Shown: positions 36,575 through 45,661 of the stretch, piece after piece
Layout of the letters: each line of letters opens with the position of its first letter
Numbering within the stretch: the stretch's first letter is position 1
Assembly: GCA_949296455.1 (NCBI GenBank)
Contig: CASFOZ010000001.1
Coordinates: 62,001 to 126,000 of the forward strand
Source: an uncultured Eubacteriales bacterium
GTDB lineage: Bacteria > Bacillota > Clostridia > Christensenellales > CALVMC01
DNA: 64,000 nucleotides
Reading direction: 5' to 3'
The notes under the pieces: model-generated
The model's input: the letters and a program-made list of their open reading frames with translations, nothing else
Databases searched by the model: none
What the model was told of the DNA's origin: nothing
Made by a program: the position numbers and the translations under genes

Positions 36575-37653
36575 TTATCGTATTCTCCGACAAAATCGAG
36601 AGTCGAACAGTTTTTTAACGGAAGTTTTACGGGCTTTCCTTCAAAAGAGGATTTATATACGGCAAGTACGAGTTCCAATGCCTTTCTGCCTTCTTCCGCC
36701 CCTATATACGGTTTTCTGTTATTTGTTATTGCACTTTCCATATCTTTAAAAAGACTTGTATGTCCGTTACCGTAAACATTAGCGGTTTCTTCAAAAAATC
36801 CTTTGTACTGAGTATCGTTTTCGCTTTCGCCTTTAAAATCCCATATATCTATTGCGTTTGTGGATTTTCCGCCGAGTTTAACCGTACCGTTTTCGCCGAA
36901 CAGATACAGTGTTTCTTCAAGATTTTTCGGATAAACATTAGTCGTTCCCTCAATAGTTCCTATTGCGCCGTTTTTGAATTTCACAACCGCCATACCGATA
37001 TCTTCGCATTCTATGTATTTATGGAATTGTCTTTTAGTAACACCGTAAACTTCTTCGATTTCTCCGCCCATCATCCAACGAAGCAAATCTATTCCGTGAA
37101 TACACTGATTCATAAGCGCACCGCCGTCCTGAGCCCATGTCCCTCTCCATTTAGCCTGGTCGTAATAATCTTTGTTTCTGTTCCACCTTACATGGATTGA
37201 ACCGTGGGAAATTTTCCCGAACCTTCCTTCTTCCAAAGCCTTTCTCATTTGCTGAACGGCTATATTGAATCTGTTCTGATGACAAGCGCAGACCTTCACA
37301 TTTTTTTCCTTGCTTTTTTCGATAATCATATCCGCATCTTTTAAACTTAATGCGATAGGTTTTTCGATAATAATGTTTACATTCTTTTCTATACAGTCAA
37401 GAGCGATTTTTGCGTGTTTTCCGCTTTCAGTCGCTATCGAAACAAGTTCTATTTCAGGATGCTCCGAAAGCATTTTATTATAATCCGTATATCTTGCGAT
37501 ATGTTTTGCCCCGTCAGAAAAATGTTTCGATAACACATCTTCCATGTGGTCGGAAACAATATCGCAAACTGCAACTATTTCAAAACCGTTTTCCTTTGCG
37601 GCTTTTATATGATTTGTGGAAATTCTTCCGCAACCGATAAGAGCGTATTTCAT
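36571..37653 (-). CDS. WlbA/WbpB-like UDP-GlcNAc-uronate 3-dehydrogenase
   Basis: The 360-residue Gfo/Idh/MocA oxidoreductase has the NAD motif ALIGCGRISTNH at the start, EKPIAL near residue 100, and the active-site HQNRFNIAVQ with GALMNQCIHGIDLL. The stretches VRWNRNKDYY and WRGTWAQDGG are typical of WlbA-type enzymes. These oxidise the 3-hydroxyl of UDP-N-acetyl-glucosaminuronic acid. The WbpA-, WbpE- and WbpD-like proteins in the same operon complete the pathway to UDP-2,3-diacetamido-2,3-dideoxy-glucuronate. Confidence 0.88.
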   Translation of the reverse strand: MKYALIGCGRISTNHIKAAKENGFEIVAVCDIVSDHMEDVLSKHFSDGAKHIARYTDYNKMLSEHPEIELVSIATESGKHAKIALDCIEKNVNIIIEKPIALSLKDADMIIEKSKEKNVKVCACHQNRFNIAVQQMRKALEEGRFGKISHGSIHVRWNRNKDYYDQAKWRGTWAQDGGALMNQCIHGIDLLRWMMGGEIEEVYGVTKRQFHKYIECEDIGMAVVKFKNGAIGTIEGTTNVYPKNLEETLYLFGENGTVKLGGKSTNAIDIWDFKGESENDTQYKGFFEETANVYGNGHTSLFKDMESAITNNRKPYIGAEEGRKALELVLAVYKSSFEGKPVKLPLKNCSTLDFVGEYDK

Positions 37654-38273
37654 TATAATTTATCTGAAACCTCCGTGTATAAATTTATTTTTTCGCATTT
37701 CAATGTCTTTAAATCGTTTAAACTTATACCAAGACCGCTTTTAACATAAAACGCCTTGCAGTTCTTATCCGACGCAGCCTTGATCTCTTGATACCCATCG
37801 CCTATTATTATATCATCTTCTTTTATTTCTTGCATTAAATATTCATACTTATTTAATTTTTCAGGAAATAAAACTTTAATATCGTTAAAATATTTAAAAT
37901 ATCCCAATTTATTTATTTGCCATATTAAATTTTCTTCTACTCTTCGAATCGTAACAAGATTTATTTTATATCCTTTTTTTATTGCAAAGTTTGCGAAATT
38001 AACAAAATCACCAAGCGGTATATCCAAACTTAAATAAGATTTGTCCTCTAAAAATTCCTTTTTAAAATTATAATAATCATTAATATTAATTAATTCCCCG
38101 GTTAATCTCTCTGCAATTAAATGATCTTTTATTAATTCTGTTTTATATTTTTTATAATCTTCCAAAGTAAAATCGTGTTTTAGCCCGTTTTTTTTCATAA
38201 AAGTTTTTAACACATTAGCATATCGGGGAAAAACATCAACTAAAGTTCCGTCAAAATCTAAAAAAATATTCAT
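37653..38273 (-). CDS. HAD-superfamily hydrolase
   Basis: The 206-residue protein begins with FLDFDGTLVDVFP (motif 1 with nucleophile Asp) and has a helical cap, LVTIRR as motif 2 and IIGDGYQEIKAA as motif 4. It overlaps the ATP-grasp gene by 4 bases and probably works with it. A sugar or phosphoryl intermediate is the likely substrate, but this is not shown by sequence. Confidence 0.87.
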   Translation of the reverse strand: MNIFLDFDGTLVDVFPRYANVLKTFMKKNGLKHDFTLEDYKKYKTELIKDHLIAERLTGELININDYYNFKKEFLEDKSYLSLDIPLGDFVNFANFAIKKGYKINLVTIRRVEENLIWQINKLGYFKYFNDIKVLFPEKLNKYEYLMQEIKEDDIIIGDGYQEIKAASDKNCKAFYVKSGLGISLNDLKTLKCEKINLYTEVSDKL

Positions 38274-39214
38274 TTACTTTCCTTAATAAAAATCTCGTTA
38301 TAATAACGAATCATTTTTGTGCCGTCTGTTTTGGGACTTTGTCTGTATATTTCGGTATTTCCTGTTAAGATCAAATCAATTATCTTTTCGGGAATATTGA
38401 AACCGCACTGCACCGATAAAGGCAATCCGCCGGAAGCTAATCTTGTGTTAAAATCAATAATATAATATTTACCGTTGTTTTTTATATATTGAAAATTAAC
38501 AGGTCCTATTATTTGATTCAAATTTTCTAATTTTTTTATAATTCTATCTAAATTTTCATCTGTCTCGGATACGGTAACTACTGCCCCGCCTGAAATTGTT
38601 TTTAATCTTTTTCGATTATTATATCCGATACATTTTCCATTTAAATCAAAAAGGCAATCGACAGTATATTCTTCTCCATTTAAATATTCTGTTACTATAA
38701 CTTTGGTATTGTCTTCGGTAAAAAAATAATAATCTTTAATACTTTTTATAATTTGTGAATTTTTACTCCCCGAACCTTTTTCCGGTTTTATAAATACGGG
38801 AAATTTATCAGGAACGGAATCATAAACTTTTGGCACTTCGATATTGAGTTCTTTAAAAAAATTGTATAGTTTCCTTTTATTACTCAAAGTTTCGTTTATA
38901 ATATAGTTAGGTGTCAAAATTCTATAATCTGAAAATTTATTGACAGAAAAAAAATCAACATCAAGAGAAGTAATAGGAATAATGCAATCGAATTTATATT
39001 CTTGCATTAACTTTTTTAGAAAATTTATGTATTTTTCATCGTTAATTTTAGGTGCCTTATAAAAAACATCTGAAAAATATTTAGCCGGTACATCTTGATT
39101 AATATCGACAGATACTGTAAAAATTTCATATTTTGTTGAGTTTTTAAAATTCCGAAGTAAATATGTTCCTGTAAGTCCGCCTGCCGAAGTTAATAAAACT
39201 TTAATTTTTTTCAT
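38270..39214 (-). CDS. ATP-grasp domain enzyme of the polysaccharide operon
   Basis: The 314-residue protein resembles carbamoyl-phosphate-synthase-type ATP-grasp ligases. A Rossmann-like start (VLLTSAGGLTGTYLLRNF) leads to the ATP-binding region with FIKPEKGSGSKNS, VTEYLNGEEYTVDCLFD and the metal site IDFNTRLASGG. Such enzymes form amide or ester links by acyl-phosphate chemistry. One possibility is amidation of the uronic acid carboxylate made by this operon; that is inference. It pairs with the adjacent HAD phosphatase. Confidence 0.85.
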   Translation of the reverse strand: MKKIKVLLTSAGGLTGTYLLRNFKNSTKYEIFTVSVDINQDVPAKYFSDVFYKAPKINDEKYINFLKKLMQEYKFDCIIPITSLDVDFFSVNKFSDYRILTPNYIINETLSNKRKLYNFFKELNIEVPKVYDSVPDKFPVFIKPEKGSGSKNSQIIKSIKDYYFFTEDNTKVIVTEYLNGEEYTVDCLFDLNGKCIGYNNRKRLKTISGGAVVTVSETDENLDRIIKKLENLNQIIGPVNFQYIKNNGKYYIIDFNTRLASGGLPLSVQCGFNIPEKIIDLILTGNTEIYRQSPKTDGTKMIRYYNEIFIKESK

Positions 39215-40533
39215 TATAGCAAATATAAATTTTTACGGTTTTTAACCGATTTCATAGCGTTCTTTGTATCGAACACTGCTTTTGCATTATTTGCAACCAT
39301 ATCGTAATCTATTTTTGTATGGGCTGTCGTAACTATTACTATATCGTACTTTTTAACTATTTCTTCCGATATGTTTTTGAGTCCTTTAAAGATTTTTCCG
39401 CCGTGCTTATACTCTGCAATATACGGGTCGTAGTAATCTACCTGTGCGCCTTTATTTCTCAGAATTTCGCTGACTACTACCGCAGGACTTTCCCTGTAAT
39501 CGTCTATATCCTGTTTGTAAGCAACACCGAGCTGTAATACTTTTGAGCCCTTTAAAGATTTTTCGAAAGAATTTAAAATTTCCGCCGTTCTGTCCACTGT
39601 ATATTCGGGCATTTTATCGTTAATCATCATAGAAGACTCTATCATGGAAGTATGGAATCCGAACTCTCTTGCCTTCCATGAAAGATAATAAGGGTCGAGC
39701 GGTATACAGTGCCCGCCAAGACCTGGCCCCGGATAGAAAGCCTGAAAGCCGTAAGGCTTCGACTTTGCCGCCTCTATTACTTCCCATATACTGATTTTCA
39801 TTTTATGGCAAAGCTGAGCAAGTTCATTGACTAAGCCAATATTTATATTGCGGTAGGTATTTTCAAGTATTTTTTCCATTTCCGCAACGGCAGGACTCGA
39901 AACTTCGTAAACATCGCTTGAAAGCACCGCTCTGTACATTGCCGCAATAACTTCTCTTGCGTCATCGCCTATGGCTCCGACTACTTTCGGGGTATTTTTA
40001 GTCTTATAAATAAGGTTGCCGGGGTCTACCCTTTCAGGACTGAACCCGAGATAAAAATCCTTTCCGCAAACAAGACCGCTTCCTTCTTCGAGTATCGGTT
40101 TTAAAAGTTCTTCGGTCGTTCCCGGATATGTAGTTGATTCGAGTACCACCATAGTACCTTTTTTGAGATATTTGGATACTGCAACCGCACTGTCACGAAC
40201 ATAACTTATATCTGGCTGTTGGTGAATATCGAGAGGCGTGGGAACGCAAATTGCTATAAAATCCACTTCCTTAATGAAAGAAAAATCGGAAGTTGCTTTA
40301 AGCATTCCGCTTTTAACTATTTCCGCAAGGTCTTCGTTTACAACATCGCCTATGTAATTTTGTCCTTTATTTACCATATCGACTTTTTGAGCCTGTACAT
40401 CGAAGCCGGTAGTTTTAAAACCTGCCTTGGCTTTTTCTACCGCCAAAGGAAGCCCTACATATCCTAAGCCGACAACGCCGACTTTTATAGTCTTGTTTTT
40501 GATTTTTTCTAAAAGTTCGTTTTTCAGTCCCAT
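39214..40533 (-). CDS. UDP-N-acetylglucosamine 6-dehydrogenase (WbpA-like)
   Basis: The 439-residue nucleotide-sugar dehydrogenase has GLGYVGLPLAVEKAK for NAD binding (residues 22-36), VPTPLD and ESTTYPGTTEE. The catalytic Cys is in GLGGHCIPLDPYY near residue 270, and a C-terminal NAD-like domain follows. Sequence features (PGLGGHCIPLDP with YYLSWKA) suit the WbpA/UDP-GlcNAc branch. It produces UDP-GlcNAcA for the WlbA-like enzyme. Confidence 0.9.
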   Translation of the reverse strand: MGLKNELLEKIKNKTIKVGVVGLGYVGLPLAVEKAKAGFKTTGFDVQAQKVDMVNKGQNYIGDVVNEDLAEIVKSGMLKATSDFSFIKEVDFIAICVPTPLDIHQQPDISYVRDSAVAVSKYLKKGTMVVLESTTYPGTTEELLKPILEEGSGLVCGKDFYLGFSPERVDPGNLIYKTKNTPKVVGAIGDDAREVIAAMYRAVLSSDVYEVSSPAVAEMEKILENTYRNINIGLVNELAQLCHKMKISIWEVIEAAKSKPYGFQAFYPGPGLGGHCIPLDPYYLSWKAREFGFHTSMIESSMMINDKMPEYTVDRTAEILNSFEKSLKGSKVLQLGVAYKQDIDDYRESPAVVVSEILRNKGAQVDYYDPYIAEYKHGGKIFKGLKNISEEIVKKYDIVIVTTAHTKIDYDMVANNAKAVFDTKNAMKSVKNRKNLYLL

Positions 40534-41102
40534 TATTCTCTTACGACTACTCCTTCGCTTGTTTTATATTTTTTACCGCATTTACATTCTGCGTGATTAT
40601 TATCGAAAATTAATTTCTCTCCGCATTCGCAAACATAACCTTTTACCGACGCAGGGTTTCCGTATACAACCGCATAATCGGGTACGCTTTTCGTAACGAC
40701 GCTTCCTGCTCCGATTAAAGCATATTTTCCTATTTCAATCCCGCATATTATTGTACTGTTTGCGCCTACGCTTGCTCCTTCTTTTAAAAGGGTTTTTCTG
40801 TATTCGTTTTTTCTGTTTACCGCACTTCTCGGATTTATTACATTGGTGAAAACACAACTCGGTCCTAAAAACACATTATCTTCGCAAACGACTCCGTCAT
40901 AAAGAGAAACATTATTTTGTATCTTCACATTTTTGCCGAGTCTCACGCCTGAGGCTATAAAAACATTTTGCCCTATGTTGTAATTTTCGCCTATTGAGCA
41001 ATTTTTCATGATATGACAAAAATGCCATATCTTACTTCCTTTTCCGATAACGCAAGGCTTATCTATAAAACTTGATTTGTGAACAAAAAATTCCTTTTTC
41101 AT
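40533..41102 (-). CDS. WbpD/WlbB-like hexapeptide N-acetyltransferase
   Basis: The 189-residue protein is a left-handed beta-helix with repeats such as CVIGKGSKIWHFCHIM, SIGENYNIGQNVFIA and TIICGIEIGKYALIGAGSVVTKSV. The FCHI and NPRS-x-V-x-RK features match the WbpD/WlbB acetyltransferases. These acetylate the 3-amino group of UDP-GlcNAc(3N)A. A C-terminal four-Cys cluster (CECGE, CKCGK) suggests a small zinc ribbon. It overlaps the aminotransferase half of the next gene by 4 bases. Confidence 0.9.
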   Translation of the reverse strand: MKKEFFVHKSSFIDKPCVIGKGSKIWHFCHIMKNCSIGENYNIGQNVFIASGVRLGKNVKIQNNVSLYDGVVCEDNVFLGPSCVFTNVINPRSAVNRKNEYRKTLLKEGASVGANSTIICGIEIGKYALIGAGSVVTKSVPDYAVVYGNPASVKGYVCECGEKLIFDNNHAECKCGKKYKTSEGVVVRE

Positions 41103-43522
41103 ATTAGTTTTTCTTTATTTATATTATAAAAAGCACTTGCGATTTTGTCAACATCGCTCTTTTTAAGATAGGGGTGCATCGGAATACTGAAAACAGTTTT
41201 GCAAAGTTTAGTAGAAACTTCAAGTTCTTCTTCTTTATAAGGTGTATTTTTAAAAGCTGTTTGCAAGTGCATAGGGATAGGATAGTATATCATGGCAGGT
41301 ATGTTTTGTTCTTTTAACTTTGCTATTATATCGTTCCTTTGCTTTTCGCTTTCGGCAATCAAAGTATACTGTGCAAAACTGCTTTTAAACCCTTGCGGAA
41401 TAACGGGCAGTTTAAATTTTCCGTTTAACTTCTCGGAATACATTTTTGCTATTTCCTGTCTTTTTTGAAGTTCGTATTTTTTAAAAGCTTCGAGTTTTAC
41501 TTTAAGCACCGCAGCCTGAACGGTATCGAGCCGAGAATTGTAACCGAGTCTTACATTGTCGTATTTAAAACTTCCTTTTCCGTGGACTGCAAGAGAAGAG
41601 GCAAGTTTATAGTATTCTTCATTGTCCGTAAATATAGCTCCGCCGTCACCGTAACATCCGAGCGGTTTTGCCGGGAAAAAGGAAGTTGTGGAAATATCTC
41701 CGAAAGAACAAGCTTTTTTACCGTTTATCTCTCCTCCGAAACCTTGAGCGCCGTCTTCGATTATTTTAAGAGAATATTTTTCGGTTACCTTTTTTATTTC
41801 AGGATAATTTGCGGGAAGCCCGAAAAGGTCTACGGTAATTACACATTTAGGTTTTAATTTTCCTTCTTTAATAACTCTTTGAATTGCGTTATCGAGTTTT
41901 TCGGGATTAATATTAAAAGTTCTTTCGTCAACATCTACAAAAATACATTCGGCACCTTCGAGAGCCGGTGTTTCCGCCGTCGCAAAAAAGGTAAAATCAG
42001 GGACAAAAACAGCGTCTCCCTTCCCTACTTCCAAACACCTTAATGCAATGGTAAGTGCATCGGTACCGTTTGCGCAAGTTACGCAGTATTTACTTCCCAC
42101 ATATTCGCATAAACTCGAAGAAAGTTCTTTTACTTCCTTTCCGCCTATAAAATCTCCTCTTTTGAGTACCGTTTTTATTCCTTTATCTATATCGCTTTTT
42201 AAAACCTTATATTGTTTTTTCAAATCAATAAATTCCATAGTTTTTCCGCCTTCTTTTTTGTTTTTTAAAGAGCAAGCATAATTTATAACTTGTTCGAATT
42301 TATCCGTTAACTTTTCAAAATCAAAGTCTTTTGCTCCGTTCTGTGCGTTTATGCACATTTGGTTATAATCGTTATTATCCATATCGCAAAATTTTTGTAT
42401 TGCGTCAGCTACACATTCAGGCGTTTGATTTTCAATAGACATTCCGCATTTATATTTTTCAATATAATCGTAATTAACTTTAAGAGTAGACAGTATCGGC
42501 TTTGCTGCATTCATATAATCAAATAATTTATTCCAGCTTGTTCCGTATTTCGATATCCCTGTCTGTCTTACGGTAACGATATTCAAATCCGCTTTCGATA
42601 AGATATAAGGAACGTATTTTTTATCAACTCTGCCTTTGAAAACAATATTAGTTAAATTTTTATCGGTACATTTCTTTTCCAATTCTTCTTTTTGCGTTCC
42701 GTCACCGTAAATTAAAAATTTTATTTTATCGTTATTTCTTTTATAAAGCTCTTCTGCAGTATCGACAAGTAATCCTACATCATTAACTTCCCTTATCGAG
42801 CCTGTGTAAACTACTTTAAATTTATCGCTGTTTAAATCCTCGTCTTCTATGGTAAACTCTTTCTTCTGTTTTTCTTGAAGTGCGGTATCTATTCCGTTAT
42901 TTATATTAAAAATCTTATCGAGATTCACTTTGTTCTGCCATTTTTTATCTATTATGTATTGCCTTCCGCCTTCCATGGTATATACCAAAGCCGAAGCCCT
43001 TTTATATATTAGTTTTTCGAGAAAATAAAGCCCTTTAATAACAGGATTCTTTTCCGATATATTTTTATATTCGACAATAGACAACGGCCATAAATCTCTT
43101 ACTTCCACAACGCAAGGAACTTTCATTTTTCTTGCAAGTATCTCCGCTTGCCATGCGGTGAATAAATCAGGTGTGGAAGTATAAATTATATCGGGTTTTT
43201 CGTTTTTATATGCTTTTTTTATCTTTCTTATATCGAAAGCAAAGCCAAGCATATTTTTTATTCTTCCTAAACCGTTCCCTTTATATTGCGAAGATTTAAT
43301 ATATGTATAAGTCAAACCGTCAGCGTCTGCTTCTTTGAAAAGACATTTTTCGTCGTCTTTTATAATGTTTATATCGGTATTGTGTATTGCGGAAGATGTG
43401 AAAACTCTTACATTATATCCCTTTTCTATAAGTTTTTCAGTAAAAAAATAATGTCTGCAAAGTCCGCCTTGGGAAGGCGTAAGAGCATAGTGATTAATTA
43501 TCCAAACGGTTTTCTTACTCAT
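41099..43522 (-). CDS. Fusion of family 4 glycosyltransferase (WbuB-like) and WbpE-like aminotransferase
   Basis: One uninterrupted frame of 807 residues holds two enzymes. Residues 1-420 are a GT-B glycosyltransferase (HYALTPSQGGLCRH, VYTGSIREVND, E-x7-E-type C-terminus). Residues about 430-807 are a DegT-type PLP aminotransferase beginning MEFIDLKKQYK and containing CANGTDALTIAL and TSFFPAKPLGCYGDGGA with the PLP Lys. At the joint, an internal ATG at 42238 follows AAGGCGG by 7 bases, so the second half could also be made alone (379 residues). The start is ATG 43522 behind GGAGA; the longer frame to 43552 is not favoured. Confidence 0.9.
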   Translation of the reverse strand: MSKKTVWIINHYALTPSQGGLCRHYFFTEKLIEKGYNVRVFTSSAIHNTDINIIKDDEKCLFKEADADGLTYTYIKSSQYKGNGLGRIKNMLGFAFDIRKIKKAYKNEKPDIIYTSTPDLFTAWQAEILARKMKVPCVVEVRDLWPLSIVEYKNISEKNPVIKGLYFLEKLIYKRASALVYTMEGGRQYIIDKKWQNKVNLDKIFNINNGIDTALQEKQKKEFTIEDEDLNSDKFKVVYTGSIREVNDVGLLVDTAEELYKRNNDKIKFLIYGDGTQKEELEKKCTDKNLTNIVFKGRVDKKYVPYILSKADLNIVTVRQTGISKYGTSWNKLFDYMNAAKPILSTLKVNYDYIEKYKCGMSIENQTPECVADAIQKFCDMDNNDYNQMCINAQNGAKDFDFEKLTDKFEQVINYACSLKNKKEGGKTMEFIDLKKQYKVLKSDIDKGIKTVLKRGDFIGGKEVKELSSSLCEYVGSKYCVTCANGTDALTIALRCLEVGKGDAVFVPDFTFFATAETPALEGAECIFVDVDERTFNINPEKLDNAIQRVIKEGKLKPKCVITVDLFGLPANYPEIKKVTEKYSLKIIEDGAQGFGGEINGKKACSFGDISTTSFFPAKPLGCYGDGGAIFTDNEEYYKLASSLAVHGKGSFKYDNVRLGYNSRLDTVQAAVLKVKLEAFKKYELQKRQEIAKMYSEKLNGKFKLPVIPQGFKSSFAQYTLIAESEKQRNDIIAKLKEQNIPAMIYYPIPMHLQTAFKNTPYKEEELEVSTKLCKTVFSIPMHPYLKKSDVDKIASAFYNINKEKLI

Positions 43523-44321
43523 TATTATTCTCCGACATCTTTGTATCTTCAATTTTTTTATTTTGTTTGATTTTTACTTTCTGAACGGCTTTTAAGTTTT
43601 TAATTTTTAAAGCCACGGATTTGCAATATTCACTTCTTGTTTTTTTATTTAAAATTATTTCCTTTGAAAATCCGACTTTTTCGTTATATTCATTTTCCGT
43701 TATATCGCCTTTTCTTAAAAGATAATCGCCATAATCTTCTGAAGTTTCCATACCTTCCGTTGAAACATCTTCGCTTTTAAGTACTTTTCCTACCGTTTTA
43801 AAAATAATTTTTATATCGGTTAAAAATTTTACCGAATTTACATATTCTATATCGAAAGCAAATCTTTCTTCCCATAAAATGTTGTTTCTTCCGTTAACCT
43901 GTGCGCTTCCTGTGAGTCCCGGTCTTACGCTTTGCCTTAAAATAACGCTGTCATCGAAAAAAACCATATCTTTAACAAGCTGGGGACGGGGTCCTACTAT
44001 GCTCATCTGTCCTAAAAAAATATTAAATAGTTCGGGAAGTTCATCGATTGAAAGACTGCGAAGCTTTTTCCCGAATCCCGTCATTCTTTTTTCGTCGGGA
44101 AGAAGATTGCCGTCCTTGTCTTTTGCGTTAGTCATGGTACGGTATTTTATGAGTTTGAATATTTTTCCGTTTTTACCCGGTCTTTTCTGAACAAAGAAGG
44201 GATTTCCTTTCATTGCTATTGCTACTATAGGCGTAAAAATAAGAAAAAAAGGACTTAAAATTATAATCCCTAAAAAACTTAAAATAAAATCAAATAAAGG
44301 CTTAAAGAAACTTTTATACAT
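43515..44321 (-). CDS. Undecaprenyl-phosphate sugar-1-phosphate transferase (priming transferase)
   Basis: The 268-residue protein belongs to the bacterial sugar-transferase (WcaJ/PglC) family. An N-terminal membrane helix precedes VQKRPGKNGKIFKLIKYRTM. LRSLSIDELPELFNIFLGQM and SIVGPRPQL carry the catalytic Asp-Glu. It attaches the first sugar phosphate to the lipid carrier. After residue 205 a lysine-rich tail extends the usual 200-residue core. It overlaps both neighbours by 8 bases. Confidence 0.95.
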   Translation of the reverse strand: MYKSFFKPLFDFILSFLGIIILSPFFLIFTPIVAIAMKGNPFFVQKRPGKNGKIFKLIKYRTMTNAKDKDGNLLPDEKRMTGFGKKLRSLSIDELPELFNIFLGQMSIVGPRPQLVKDMVFFDDSVILRQSVRPGLTGSAQVNGRNNILWEERFAFDIEYVNSVKFLTDIKIIFKTVGKVLKSEDVSTEGMETSEDYGDYLLRKGDITENEYNEKVGFSKEIILNKKTRSEYCKSVALKIKNLKAVQKVKIKQNKKIEDTKMSENNNE

Positions 44322-45522
44322 TAAGCTTAACCTCTTTTATGGAATCAATAAAATTTTCGGCAACAAAAATCATATCTTCATTTGAAAGTTTGGTATGTAA
44401 AGGTAATGTAATTTCACTTTGGTAAGCTTTTAAAGCATTCGGAAAGTCTTTTATATCGAAACCTAATTTCTTATAAGCTGTAAATAAAGGTAAAGGTTTA
44501 TAATGCACATTGGTACTTATTCCCTTTTCAGCCATTTTTAAAATTATTGCGTTTCTTTGTTCTTCGTTTATTCCGAACGGTCTTGTGATATAAAGATGTC
44601 CGCTTGACGATGCGTTAGGGAAAAAGTGATTATATTCCCACACATAATCGGATAATGTTTTATTATAATATTCTATAATTTCCTTTCTTCTTTTTAAAAG
44701 GCTCGGATATCTTTTAAGCTGAACAAGCCCTATTGCTGCGGCAATGTCGGTCATGTTACATTTCTGTCCCAAAAGTTCTATATCGTATTCCCAAGAGCCG
44801 AGATTGGTTTTAGCAAGAGCGTCTTTGCTTTGTCCGTGCAGCGACCAAAGCATAAAGCTGCGGTAAAGTTCGTCGTCGTTTATATTTCTGTTTCTTTTCC
44901 AAGTAACCGCTCCGCCCTCTGCCGTAGTAAGATTTTTTACGGCGTGGAAACTGAACGATGTAAAATCGGCAATATTACCGCTTTTAACTCCCTTTCTTAC
45001 TGCGCCGAAACTGTGCGCTCCGTCTGCAAGAACTATTATTCTGCCGAACGCCTCTTGCATTTTATTGTTTGCAACGAATTTATTTTTATATGAATTTACG
45101 ATATCGAAAACCTTATCATAATCGCATATTTTGCCGCCGATATCTATCGGAATAACAGCTTTTGTTTTATCTGTAATTAAACCTTTTAGTTTATTATAAT
45201 CCATTTCAAGGGTATCGGGATTGATATCGCAAAGAACGATTTTTGCGCCGACATGTTCTATAACGCTTGCGCTAGCGGTATAAGTATAAGCGCTTGTTAT
45301 TACTTCGTCGCCTTTTCCTATTCCCATAATTTTAAGAACAAGTTCGAGACCTGCGGTTGCGGAATTTAAACAAACAGCTTTTGTTGTACCGCAAAATTCT
45401 GCAATATTTTTTTCGAATTCTTTTGTTTTTGGTCCCGTAGTAATCCAACCTGATTTTAAAGCATCTTTTACAGCATTTATTTCTTCTTCTGTAATATCGG
45501 GAGGTGAAAAAGGAATTTTCAT
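44314..45522 (-). CDS. DegT/DnrJ/EryC1 aminotransferase
   Basis: The 402-residue PLP enzyme has the start FSPPDITEEEINAVKDALKS, LNSATAGLELVLK, DGAHSFGA and the PLP-binding Lys in SFHAVKNLTTAEGG. It resembles ArnB/PglE-type UDP-4-keto-sugar aminotransferases. No matching UDP 4,6-dehydratase lies in the window, so the substrate may come from elsewhere or be a dTDP-4-keto sugar. It is the first gene after the operon promoter. Confidence 0.9.
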   Translation of the reverse strand: MKIPFSPPDITEEEINAVKDALKSGWITTGPKTKEFEKNIAEFCGTTKAVCLNSATAGLELVLKIMGIGKGDEVITSAYTYTASASVIEHVGAKIVLCDINPDTLEMDYNKLKGLITDKTKAVIPIDIGGKICDYDKVFDIVNSYKNKFVANNKMQEAFGRIIVLADGAHSFGAVRKGVKSGNIADFTSFSFHAVKNLTTAEGGAVTWKRNRNINDDELYRSFMLWSLHGQSKDALAKTNLGSWEYDIELLGQKCNMTDIAAAIGLVQLKRYPSLLKRRKEIIEYYNKTLSDYVWEYNHFFPNASSSGHLYITRPFGINEEQRNAIILKMAEKGISTNVHYKPLPLFTAYKKLGFDIKDFPNALKAYQSEITLPLHTKLSNEDMIFVAENFIDSIKEVKLNV

Positions 45523-45547
45523 ATAACGCTCCGTAAAGGTTTTTTTA

Positions 45548-45576
45548 ATTATAACATATTATCTTTTTAACGGCAA
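45548..45576 (-). promoter_or_regulatory. Promoter of the polysaccharide operon
   Basis: On the minus strand TTGCCG (45571-45576) and TATAAT (45548-45553) have a 17-base spacer, 25 bases before the first start codon. Downstream genes mostly overlap or have gaps of 30 bases or less, so this promoter may drive about 17 kb. Confidence 0.7.
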
Positions 45577-45610
45577 TTAATTAGTTAAATTATGCAAATT
45601 ACTGCCAATT

Positions 45611-45641
45611 AAAAACAAAAAAAGGACCGCAAATGCGGTCC
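45611..45641 (-). terminator. Terminator of the collagen-like gene
   Basis: A GC-rich stem (45624-45630 with 45635-45641, loop AAAT) is followed on the minus strand by a long T run (A-rich 45611-45623). It insulates the polysaccharide promoter from the collagen-like gene. Confidence 0.9.
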
Positions 45642-45661
45642 TTGATAAAGGTTAGGTTTCT

